In this document: one piece after another, positions 1 to 5,719 of the stretch
Numbering within the stretch: position 1 is the first letter of the stretch
Layout: every line of letters begins with the position of its first letter
Assembly: GCA_937877595.1 (NCBI GenBank)
Contig: CALFIY010000094.1
Span: forward strand, 1-15,154
Length of the DNA stretch: 15,154 bases
DNA from: an uncultured Prevotella sp.
Lineage (GTDB): Bacteria > Bacteroidota > Bacteroidia > Bacteroidales > Bacteroidaceae
Direction: 5' to 3'
Program-made: the position numbers and the translations under genes
The notes under the pieces: generated by a model
Databases searched by the model: none
What the model was told of the DNA's origin: nothing
The model's input: only the letters and a program-made list of their open reading frames with translations

Positions 1-126
1 CTGTTTTAATTTTCGTCAGCGCTGTTTTAATTTTTGCCAGCGCTGTTTTAATTTTTGCCAGCGCTGTTTTTATTTTTGTAAAAGCAGTTGTAATTTTCAA
101 AAACACTGCTGTTTTGAATGAAGAAG
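1..126. repeat. 21-bp tandem array, decaying rightward
   Basis: Six consecutive 21-bp units can be laid end to end (1-21, 22-42, 43-63, 64-84, 85-105, 106-126). The second and third are identical, the first differs by a few bases, and the last three are increasingly diverged. Each of the first three junctions forms the 8-bp palindrome CAGCGCTG (17-24, 38-45, 59-66), spaced exactly 21 bp. The array begins at or beyond the left edge. Because 21 is a multiple of 3, a minus-strand frame stays open through it and reads as the heptad ALAKIKT, but no ATG start is visible for it. No spacers of unrelated sequence occur, so it is not CRISPR. Confidence 0.85.
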
Positions 127-155
127 CAGAAATTGCAGAAAAATGCAAAAAAATA

Positions 156-183
156 TGAATTATGGATTGTGAATTATGAATTA
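156..183. repeat. 7-bp tandem array (TGAATTA) overlapping the rpsP promoter
   Basis: Four contiguous 7-bp units read TGAATTA, TGGATTG, TGAATTA, TGAATTA. The second unit supplies the ATTG that fits as the -33 element of the rpsP promoter. The array is short and AT-rich, so it may be simple-sequence drift, but it shares its period with the array between atpB and atpE. Confidence 0.7.
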
Positions 184-196
184 ATCACTACCTTTG
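166..196 (+). promoter_or_regulatory. rpsP promoter (Bacteroidetes type)
   Basis: ATTG at 166-169 (-33) is separated by 19 bp from TACCTTTG at 189-196 (-7, consensus TAnnTTTG). The predicted transcript would start near 200 and give a leader of roughly 57 nt before the rpsP ATG at 258. The leader ends in an A-rich run, as is usual in this phylum. Confidence 0.75.
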
Positions 197-257
197 CAGC
201 CGCTATTACGAGATAATGGCATAGAGATTCGATTTACAAACCAAAAAACAACAAACA

Positions 258-803
258 ATGGCAACAAAAATCAGACTGCAGCGCGGTGGCCGTAAGGGCT
301 ATGCCTTCTACAGCATCGTCGTCGCTGACTCAAGAGCACCACGTGATGGTAAATTTACTGAGAAGATTGGTACTTACAACCCTAACACCAATCCTGCCAC
401 AGTAGATTTGAATTTCGAGAGAGCACTCTACTGGGTAGAGGTAGGCGCACAGCCCACCGACACAGCCCGCAACATCCTCAGTCGTGAGGGCGTTTACCTG
501 ATGAAGCACCTGCGTGGTGGCGTGAAGAAGGGAGCCTTCGACGAGGCTGCTGCCCAAGTGAAGTTTGACGCTTGGAAGGCCGACAAGCAGAACGGACTGA
601 ACAAGATTGCTCAGGCCGAGGCTAAGGCAAAGCAGGAGGCTGCTGCCGCTGCCCTGAAGGCAGAGAAGGCACAGAACGAGGAGCAGGCAAAGAAGGTGGC
701 CGAGAAGAAGGCTGCTGTGGCTGCCGCCGCCGCAGAGGCCGCTGCTGCCGCCACTGCCGAGGAGACTTCTGCCGAGGAGCCAGCCGCAGAGGCAGAGGCT
801 TAA
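258..803 (+). CDS. rpsP: 30S ribosomal protein bS16 with long C-terminal tail
   Basis: bS16 binds 16S rRNA in the body of the 30S subunit and is needed for its assembly. The N-terminus is typical of the family (MATKIRLQRGGRKGYAFYSI, then VVADSRAPRDGKF and EKIGTYNP), and the conserved core ends near residue 85. The product is 181 aa, about twice the length of the E. coli protein. Residues about 90-181 form an Ala/Lys/Glu-rich, low-complexity, probably helical extension ending in an acidic stretch. Extended bS16 proteins are common in Bacteroidetes. The gene has its own promoter and terminator, so it is probably monocistronic here, without the rimM-trmD partners seen in Proteobacteria. The start is fixed by homology of the first residues and by the A-rich leader. 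Confidence 0.97.
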   Translation: MATKIRLQRGGRKGYAFYSIVVADSRAPRDGKFTEKIGTYNPNTNPATVDLNFERALYWVEVGAQPTDTARNILSREGVYLMKHLRGGVKKGAFDEAAAQVKFDAWKADKQNGLNKIAQAEAKAKQEAAAAALKAEKAQNEEQAKKVAEKKAAVAAAAAEAAAAATAEETSAEEPAAEAEA

Positions 804-843
804 ACAGAGAGCAGGCTCACTGAAAACGTGAGAGCAAAACAAG

Positions 844-894
844 AGAGGGCGTCGCTACACACCGCGAAAAGGGTGGGGCGATGCCCTCTTTCTT
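844..894 (+). terminator. rpsP terminator
   Basis: A 12-bp stem pairs AGAGGGCGTCGC (844-855) with GCGATGCCCTCT (878-889), with one G-T pair. A T-rich run follows (889-894). The loop is about 22 nt, which is long, but the stem is GC-rich and lies 40 bp after the rpsP stop. An A-rich stretch before the left arm means it could also work in reverse. Confidence 0.75.
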
Positions 895-970
895 ACATCC
901 CCAGTGCACGCCACACCGAGAAACGCACCTCTGGATTTTGCCGCTCCATCTCCTCGAAAATGCGGCGCAT
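893..970 (-). pseudogene. Short minus-strand ORF, possible gene remnant
   Basis: This minus-strand frame reads MRRIFEEMERQNPEVRF and then SVWRALGM before a TAA. It stays open upstream to about position 1060, but the only ATG gives 25 aa. The amphipathic, charged composition looks more like real protein than a random frame, and its stop falls inside the rpsP terminator hairpin. I do not recognise the family. It may be the C-terminal scrap of a lost convergent gene, a small protein, or chance. Confidence 0.3.
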
Positions 971-1130
971 TGTGAGCGGCGTATGCGCGCCTCGAGTTGT
1001 GCCGTAGCAGCGTCGGTGTTCATAATTTCTGTTCTTCTGTCCTAAAAAGTGCAAGATGCCGCAAAATTAGGAAAATCATTTTTCATGCCCAATTTTTTTT
1101 GTTTTCAGCAGGGTTTTTTGCAGTGAAAAG

Positions 1131-1161
1131 TTTTTTCGTTTACAATTTATTACTATCTTTG
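1131..1161 (+). promoter_or_regulatory. atp operon promoter
   Basis: TATCTTTG at 1154-1161 matches the TAnnTTTG -7 element exactly. The -33 position, 19 bp upstream, is only a T-run (TTTT at 1131-1134). Transcription would begin near 1165, leaving a leader of about 48 nt before the atpD ATG at 1214. Confidence 0.7.
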
Positions 1162-1213
1162 CACTACGCTAACCTGAAAAACAAGAATAATAACTAAAAT
1201 ATCTTTTCTGCTT

Positions 1214-2740
1214 ATGTCACAGATTAACGGACACATTTCGCAGATTATCGGCCCCGTCATCGACGTTTATTTCAACACGGAAGGCCTTGATGCAGAAAAA
1301 GTGCTCCCCAAAATTCATGAAGCATTGACCATTACGCGCCATGACGGCTCGCTGCTCGTAGTGGAAGTGCAGCAGCACATCGGCGAAGACACCGTGCGCT
1401 GCGTTGCTATGGATAATACCGACGGCCTGCAGCGCGGGCTGGAGGTGCGCCCCACAGGTGCGCCGATCCTCATGCCTGCCGGCGACCAGATCAAGGGTCG
1501 CATGCTCAACGTGATAGGCCAGCCTATCGACGGCATGAAGCAACTGTCAATGCAGGACGCATATCCCATCCATCGCGAGGCTCCTAAGTTTGAGGAGTTG
1601 TCGACCACCAAGGAAGTTCTCACAACGGGCATCAAGGTGATCGACCTGCTCGAGCCCTACCTCAAGGGTGGTAAGATCGGCCTCTTCGGTGGTGCCGGCG
1701 TCGGCAAGACCGTGCTTATCATGGAACTTATCAACAACATCGCCAAGGGCCACAACGGTTTCTCCGTCTTTGCCGGCGTTGGAGAGCGCACGCGTGAGGG
1801 CAACGACCTCATCCGCGAGATGATAGAGTCGGGAGTTATCCGCTACGGCGAGAAGTTTAAGAAGGCTATGGACGAAGGCAAGTGGGACCTCTCGCTTGTC
1901 GACCCGGAAGAACTGAAGAAGAGCCAGGCCACGCTGGTCTACGGCCAGATGAACGAGCCACCGGGCGCACGTGCTTCCGTGGCGCTGAGCGGACTGACCG
2001 TTGCCGAAGGTTTCCGCGACGGCGGCGGCCAGGAAGGCGCCTCAAGCGACATCCTCTTCTTCATCGACAATATCTTCCGTTTCACACAGGCCGGTTCCGA
2101 GGTGTCTGCCCTGCTGGGACGTATGCCGTCGGCCGTGGGCTATCAGCCTACGCTGGCTTCAGAGATGGGCGCCATGCAGGAGCGCATCACGTCGACAAAG
2201 AAGGGATCAATCACGTCGGTACAGGCCGTATACGTTCCTGCCGACGACCTTACCGACCCTGCTCCGGCAACAACGTTCACCCACCTCGATGCCACTACCG
2301 TGCTCGACCGTAAGATAGCAGGACTTGGCATCTTCCCTGCCGTCGATCCGCTGGCATCAACGTCGCGCATCCTCGATCCGCTCGTAGTGGGCAAGGAACA
2401 CTACGACTGCGCACAGCGCGTGAAGCAGATACTGCAGAAATACAACGAACTGCAGGACATCATTGCCATCCTCGGTATGGACGAACTGTCGGACGAAGAC
2501 AAACTGACCGTCAACCGCGCTCGCCGCGTGCAGCGCTTCCTCAGTCAGCCTTTCACCGTGGCTGAGCAGTTCACCGGACTGCCTGGCGTGATGGTTACTA
2601 TCGACGACACCATCAAGGGCTTCAATGCCATCCTCAATGGCGAGGTAGACGACCTGCCCGAGCAGGCCTTCCTCAACGTCGGCACGATAGAGGACGCCAA
2701 GGAGAAGGCCAGGAAACTCCTCGAGGCCGCCAAGGGATAA
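1214..2740 (+). CDS. atpD: ATP synthase F1 subunit beta
   Basis: This is the catalytic subunit of the F1 head, which forms ATP from ADP and phosphate as gamma rotates. The 508-aa product has the P-loop GGAGVGKT at residues 159-166, the catalytic segment GERTREGND at about 190-198, the Walker B strand LFFIDNIFRF at 281-290, and the signature LLGRMPSAVGYQPTL just after it. It is about 48 residues longer than E. coli beta. Part of the excess is an insertion of roughly 27 residues (about 209-238, rich in Lys, Glu and Asp) before the VYGQMNEPPG motif, plus a smaller GGGQEGASS insertion at 270-278. It is the first gene of the operon, as in other Bacteroidetes, and a 132-bp spacer separates it from atpC. 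All catalytic motifs are intact. Confidence 0.99.
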   Translation: MSQINGHISQIIGPVIDVYFNTEGLDAEKVLPKIHEALTITRHDGSLLVVEVQQHIGEDTVRCVAMDNTDGLQRGLEVRPTGAPILMPAGDQIKGRMLNVIGQPIDGMKQLSMQDAYPIHREAPKFEELSTTKEVLTTGIKVIDLLEPYLKGGKIGLFGGAGVGKTVLIMELINNIAKGHNGFSVFAGVGERTREGNDLIREMIESGVIRYGEKFKKAMDEGKWDLSLVDPEELKKSQATLVYGQMNEPPGARASVALSGLTVAEGFRDGGGQEGASSDILFFIDNIFRFTQAGSEVSALLGRMPSAVGYQPTLASEMGAMQERITSTKKGSITSVQAVYVPADDLTDPAPATTFTHLDATTVLDRKIAGLGIFPAVDPLASTSRILDPLVVGKEHYDCAQRVKQILQKYNELQDIIAILGMDELSDEDKLTVNRARRVQRFLSQPFTVAEQFTGLPGVMVTIDDTIKGFNAILNGEVDDLPEQAFLNVGTIEDAKEKARKLLEAAKG

Positions 2741-2750
2741 AAAACAGCAC

Positions 2751-2862
2751 CGTAACGCCGTAATCCCGCGATAACGTAATAACGTGATAACGTGATAACG
2801 TCATAACGAGATTCCGTGATAACGAAACGTCGTAATCCCGTAATCCCCCAATAACGAAAATA
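2751..2862. repeat. 8-bp tandem array in the atpD-atpC spacer
   Basis: Fourteen contiguous 8-bp units fill most of the 132-bp spacer. The main forms are CGTAATAA, CGTGATAA (three copies) and CGTAATCC (three copies), with diverged units between them. The array starts 10 bp after the atpD stop and ends 10 bp before the atpC ATG. Its period is not a multiple of 3, and stop codons occur in all forward frames. A minus-strand shadow frame reads as a repeated peptide of the type VITLSRYY and is not a gene. Confidence 0.9.
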
Positions 2863-2872
2863 ATCCTCAAAG

Positions 2873-3106
2873 ATGTTAAATCTGAAGATAGTATCGCCAG
2901 AGCGCATAGAGTTCACCGGAAGCGTGGAGCGCGTCGTGGTGCCAGGCACGCAGGGGCAGTTTGAGATACTTACAGGCCACGCGCCAATCATCTCTACACT
3001 GCAGAAAGGCGTGGTGACCTACGACGGCAGTCAACTTGCCATTCTCGGCGGATTTGTGGAGGTACAGAAAAACGAAGTGTCGCTCTGCGTTGAGATGAAA
3101 GAGTGA
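2873..3106 (+). CDS. atpC: ATP synthase F1 subunit epsilon, short form
   Basis: Epsilon sits at the base of gamma and contacts the c ring. The 77-aa product matches only the N-terminal beta-sandwich domain: MLNLKIVSPERIEF, then VVVPGTQGQFEILTGHAPI (residues about 22-40), the region where the family has its P-x-G-x-x-G-x-L-x-G-H-A-P motif. The E. coli protein is about 139 aa and has a two-helix C-terminal domain that can extend into F1 and block ATP hydrolysis; that domain is absent here. Short epsilon proteins are usual in Bacteroidetes, so this is probably not a truncation. It lies directly after atpD, separated by the 8-bp array, and 35 bp before atpB. Confidence 0.95.
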   Translation: MLNLKIVSPERIEFTGSVERVVVPGTQGQFEILTGHAPIISTLQKGVVTYDGSQLAILGGFVEVQKNEVSLCVEMKE

Positions 3107-3141
3107 AAGACATCAACAGAAACGTTTATTCCTAACAGATA

Positions 3142-4212
3142 ATGAATTGCGTAAAACGACTGCTCTGCATAGCACTCATGGCATTGGCTCTGCTGCCTGC
3201 TGTTAAGGCAGAAGACTTCTCTGCCAAGGAGGTGGTGCTTGAGCATATCAAAGACTCCCACGACTGGCACGTGACCGACATCGGCGACGGCAAGTCGCTG
3301 GTCATACCGCTGCCCGTGATAGTCAGGAGTTCCACTGGCTGGCACGTGTTCTGCTCGTCGCAGTTTGAGCACCATGCCGACGCAAGCGGACTGCGCCATG
3401 TCAAGGCCGACGCTCCGGAGGAATTGCAGTCACTGGCTCTCGCCGTGGAGGGAGAGAATGCAGGCAAGATAGTAGAGAACGGAGAGCCCGTTGTCGACCT
3501 GTCGATAACGAAAACCGTGGCCGTGATGTTCATCAACGTCATACTGCTGCTGCTCTGCATACTGCTCTCAGCACGCTGGTATAAGAAGCGCAGCGCCGGC
3601 GACAACGCTCCAGGAGGCTTCGTGGGCTTCGTGGAGATGCTCGTGATGTATGTTGTAGACGAGATAATAAAGCCGGGAGTAGGCAAGGGCTACGAGCGCT
3701 ATACTCCATACCTGCTCACATGCTTCTTCTTTATCTTCACCTGCAATGTCATGGGACTCATCCCGTTCCCACCAGGCTCGGGCAACGTGACGGGCAACAT
3801 CGCAGTGACCTTCTTCCTCGCGCTCTGCACCTTTATCATCGTGCAGTTCTCGGGCAATAAGCACTACTGGAAGGACATATTCTGGCCGGAAGTGCCCACA
3901 TGGCTGAAGGCACCAATCCCCATCATTCCCGTAATAGAGTTTGTGGGAATATTCACCAAGCCCTTCGCCCTGATGATCCGTCTCTTCGCCAACATGATGG
4001 CAGGACACGCCATCGCCGTGGCCATCACATGCATCATCTTCCTCGTGGCGTCGCAGGCCGTGGCAGTACAACTGTCGATGTCGGCGCTTTCGGTACTGAT
4101 GAGCGTGTTTATGATGTGTCTGGAGTGCCTGGTCTGCTTCATCCAGGCCATGGTGTTCACCATGCTCTCCGCCGTGTTCATCGGACTGGCTCGCGTGGAA
4201 CCGGAGCATTGA
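3142..4212 (+). CDS. atpB: ATP synthase Fo subunit a (proton channel)
   Basis: Subunit a provides the two half-channels that carry protons to and from the c ring in the inner membrane. The 356-aa product begins with a signal-peptide-like segment (residues 1-23, ending in VKA) and a soluble region of about 100 residues, presumably periplasmic, containing DSHDWHV at 38-44, typical of Bacteroidetes subunit a. Membrane segments follow at about 124-144, 187-207, 217-236, 262-300 and 312-350. The essential arginine is R280 in FALMIRLFANMMAGH. The protein is longer than E. coli subunit a (271 aa) because of the N-terminal extension. No atpI-like gene separates it from atpC. Its stop is followed by a 7-bp repeat array. 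Confidence 0.97.
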   Translation: MNCVKRLLCIALMALALLPAVKAEDFSAKEVVLEHIKDSHDWHVTDIGDGKSLVIPLPVIVRSSTGWHVFCSSQFEHHADASGLRHVKADAPEELQSLALAVEGENAGKIVENGEPVVDLSITKTVAVMFINVILLLLCILLSARWYKKRSAGDNAPGGFVGFVEMLVMYVVDEIIKPGVGKGYERYTPYLLTCFFFIFTCNVMGLIPFPPGSGNVTGNIAVTFFLALCTFIIVQFSGNKHYWKDIFWPEVPTWLKAPIPIIPVIEFVGIFTKPFALMIRLFANMMAGHAIAVAITCIIFLVASQAVAVQLSMSALSVLMSVFMMCLECLVCFIQAMVFTMLSAVFIGLARVEPEH

Positions 4213-4219
4213 TGATTTA

Positions 4220-4261
4220 GAGGTGAGAGGTGAGTGATGAGAAGTGAGAGGTGAGTGGAAA
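4220..4261. repeat. 7-bp tandem array in the atpB-atpE spacer
   Basis: Six contiguous 7-bp units read GAGGTGA, GAGGTGA, GTGATGA, GAAGTGA, GAGGTGA, GTGGAAA. They start 8 bp after the atpB stop and occupy the first half of the 102-bp spacer. The second half is A-rich and serves as the atpE leader. The purine-rich units contain Shine-Dalgarno-like GAGG, but they lie more than 50 bp from the atpE start. Confidence 0.85.
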
Positions 4262-4314
4262 GACAAATGAAAATTAAATACAAAAACAATAATAACTAAA
4301 AAAATCAAACTATT

Positions 4315-4551
4315 ATGATCACAGCATTATTGGCAGCAGAAGGTGTTGCAAAGTTGGGTGCCGCAATCGGCGCAGGTCTCGCAGCAATAGGTGCAGGCGT
4401 AGGTATCGGTAAAATCGGTGGACAGGCAATGGACGCCATGGCACGTCAACCGGAGGTGATGAACAAACTGTTCACTAACATGATTGTGGCTGCAGCCCTT
4501 ATCGAAGGTGTTGCCCTCTTCGCTGCCGTCATAGCATTCCTCTGCATCTGA
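4315..4551 (+). CDS. atpE: ATP synthase Fo subunit c (rotor ring)
   Basis: Subunit c forms the membrane rotor ring that binds and releases the coupling ion. The 78-aa product is a two-helix hairpin: a glycine-rich helix 1 (about 12-40, GAGLAAIGAGVGIGKIGG), the polar loop ARQPE (43-47), and helix 2 (about 52-76) with the ion-binding carboxylate E64 in AALIEGVALF. The Gln of helix 1 and the Ser/Thr after the Glu that mark sodium-binding rings are replaced by I31 and G65, so proton coupling is expected. The ring needs many more copies than other subunits. The gene is flanked by a repeat array upstream and by a long hairpin downstream (4554-4593), which may affect its expression level. Confidence 0.97.
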   Translation: MITALLAAEGVAKLGAAIGAGLAAIGAGVGIGKIGGQAMDAMARQPEVMNKLFTNMIVAAALIEGVALFAAVIAFLCI

Positions 4552-4553
4552 TG

Positions 4554-4593
4554 TATTTACCCATTTGACAATAAAATTGCAAATTTGTAAATA
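4554..4593 (+). promoter_or_regulatory. Long AT-rich hairpin between atpE and atpF
   Basis: The left arm TATTTAC-cc-ATTTG-a-CAAT (4554-4572) pairs with ATTG-CAAAT-tt-GTAAATA (4576-4593). This makes 16 base pairs with one 2x2 internal loop, one bulged A and a 3-nt AAA loop. It starts 2 nt after the atpE stop and ends 20 nt before atpF. No T-run follows, so it is unlikely to be a full intrinsic terminator. A role in protecting or processing the atpE message is an inference. Confidence 0.6.
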
Positions 4594-4613
4594 GTAATTA
4601 ATACATTCAGTCT

Positions 4614-5108
4614 ATGGATTTATTGATTCCGAGTACTGGCCTGCTGTTCTGGATGACCATCACATTCCTTGTGGTGCTCTGCATCCTGTGGAAGTTTGGC
4701 TTTCCTGTCATCACCAATATGGTGGCGGAGCGCAAGGCTTTCATTGACGACTCTCTGCGCAAGGCGCATGAGGCCAACGAGCGGCTCGCCAATATACAGA
4801 AAGAAGGTGAATCCATCTTGCAGGAGGCTCGCGAGAAGCAGGCTCAGATACTGCGTGAGGCTGCCGAGACACGCGACGCCATAGTGGAGCAGGCACAGAC
4901 AAAGGCCCGACAAGAGGGCGCGCGCCTGCTGGACGAGGCTAAGGCAGCAATCGAACAGGAGAAAAAGGCTGCCATTGCCGACATACGCCAGCAGGTGGCT
5001 ACGCTCAGTGTCGAGATAGCCGGAAAAGTGCTGCGCAAGAACCTGCAGGGCAACGAGGCCCAGATGGATTTGATCAATCGTATGCTGGATGACGTGACTG
5101 CTGAGTAA
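4614..5108 (+). CDS. atpF: ATP synthase Fo subunit b (peripheral stalk)
   Basis: Subunit b dimerises to form the stator stalk that links Fo to F1. The 164-aa product has one N-terminal membrane helix (about 9-29, starting near TGLLFWMTITF) ending in the family's WKFGFPVI segment. A long charged coiled coil follows (about 40-140, rich in Ala, Glu, Lys and Arg). Its C-terminal part (GKVLRKNL) is the delta-binding region in known enzymes. The length is close to that of E. coli b (156 aa). Only 13 bp separate it from atpH, the tightest junction in the operon, which suits the b-delta partnership. Confidence 0.97.
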   Translation: MDLLIPSTGLLFWMTITFLVVLCILWKFGFPVITNMVAERKAFIDDSLRKAHEANERLANIQKEGESILQEAREKQAQILREAAETRDAIVEQAQTKARQEGARLLDEAKAAIEQEKKAAIADIRQQVATLSVEIAGKVLRKNLQGNEAQMDLINRMLDDVTAE

Positions 5109-5121
5109 CAGAAATAAGCAA

Positions 5122-5658
5122 ATGGACATCGGAGTAATATCGGTAAGATATGCGAGAGCGCTGCTGAAAAGCGCCACCGAAGAGCGGCAGGAGAAGCGTG
5201 TCTATCAGGAGATGCTCACGCTCGCCGCAAGTTTCGTGGAGGTGCCGCAGTTGCGCCAGACGATAGACAATCCCATGCTCGCCAGCGACGTGAAGCGGAA
5301 AGTGCTGCTCGCTGCCGCCGGCGGCAGCGTGTCGCCACTCACGGAGCGCTTCATCGGCCTCGTGATAAAGGAAGGACGCGAAGACATGGTGCAGTTTATG
5401 GCCAACTCGTATGTCACGCTTTACCGTGCGCAGCAGAATATCATCCGTGGCAGACTCACCACGGCTGCCAGCGTCTCTGCCGAGACAGAGCAGAAGATGA
5501 GGCAGTTGGTAGAGAAGCAGACAAACGGCACTGTTGAGTTTGAGACGGAGGTGGACGACAGCATCATCGGCGGCTTCATACTCGAATACGATACCTACCG
5601 CATGGATGCCAGCGTGAAGTCGCGTCTCAACAACATTCTTAATACTTTGAAGAAATGA
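5122..5658 (+). CDS. atpH: ATP synthase F1 subunit delta
   Basis: Delta caps the F1 head and joins it to the b stalk. The 178-aa length matches E. coli delta (177 aa). The N-terminal helical domain starts VISVRYARALLKSA, a typical delta opening. The C-terminal domain carries VDDSIIGGFIL (residues about 147-157) and then DASVKSRLNNIL, the conserved end of the family. The stop codon directly abuts an 8-bp repeat array that fills the 61-bp gap to atpA. Confidence 0.96.
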   Translation: MDIGVISVRYARALLKSATEERQEKRVYQEMLTLAASFVEVPQLRQTIDNPMLASDVKRKVLLAAAGGSVSPLTERFIGLVIKEGREDMVQFMANSYVTLYRAQQNIIRGRLTTAASVSAETEQKMRQLVEKQTNGTVEFETEVDDSIIGGFILEYDTYRMDASVKSRLNNILNTLKK

Positions 5659-5714
5659 CGTTATAACGTAATCTCGCAACAACGATATCCCGTAATAACG
5701 TAATAACGAAAAAA
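5659..5714. repeat. 8-bp tandem array in the atpH-atpA spacer
   Basis: Seven contiguous 8-bp units start at the base after the atpH stop: CGTTATAA, CGTAATCT, CGCAACAA, CGATATCC, CGTAATAA, CGTAATAA, CGAAAAAA. The atpA ATG follows 5 bp later. The unit is the same as in the atpD-atpC spacer, about 2.8 kb away in the same operon. Confidence 0.88.
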
Positions 5715-5719
5715 AGAAA

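Larger units (their letters stand above)
804..1213. other. Intergenic region between rpsP and atpD
   Basis: This 410-bp gap contains the rpsP terminator (844-894), a short minus-strand reading frame that looks like a gene scrap (893-970), a T-rich stretch (about 1078-1140) and the atp promoter (1131-1161). I see no convincing complete gene; the frames that are open here overlap the terminator or promoter and resemble nothing I recognise. Confidence 0.7.

Noticed and set aside
1..126. CRISPR array
   Set aside because: The units are directly adjacent with no variable spacers, and they decay progressively; this is a simple tandem array.
997..1197. Plus-strand 66-codon frame before atpD
   Set aside because: It runs through the T-rich stretch and the atp promoter, has a low-complexity Phe/Asn-rich translation and matches no family.
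2545..2991. Minus-strand frames across the atpD-atpC spacer
   Set aside because: Their repetitive Tyr/Val/Ile/Arg peptides are the translation of the 8-bp array and extend antisense into atpD and atpC.
3568..4308. Minus-strand 246-codon frame opposite atpB
   Set aside because: It is antisense to the well-conserved subunit a gene, is full of His and Glu, and its start lies in the repeat-bearing spacer.
4315..4551. Sodium-binding c subunit
   Set aside because: The Gln in helix 1 and the Ser/Thr after the ion-binding Glu that define sodium-type rings are Ile31 and Gly65 here.
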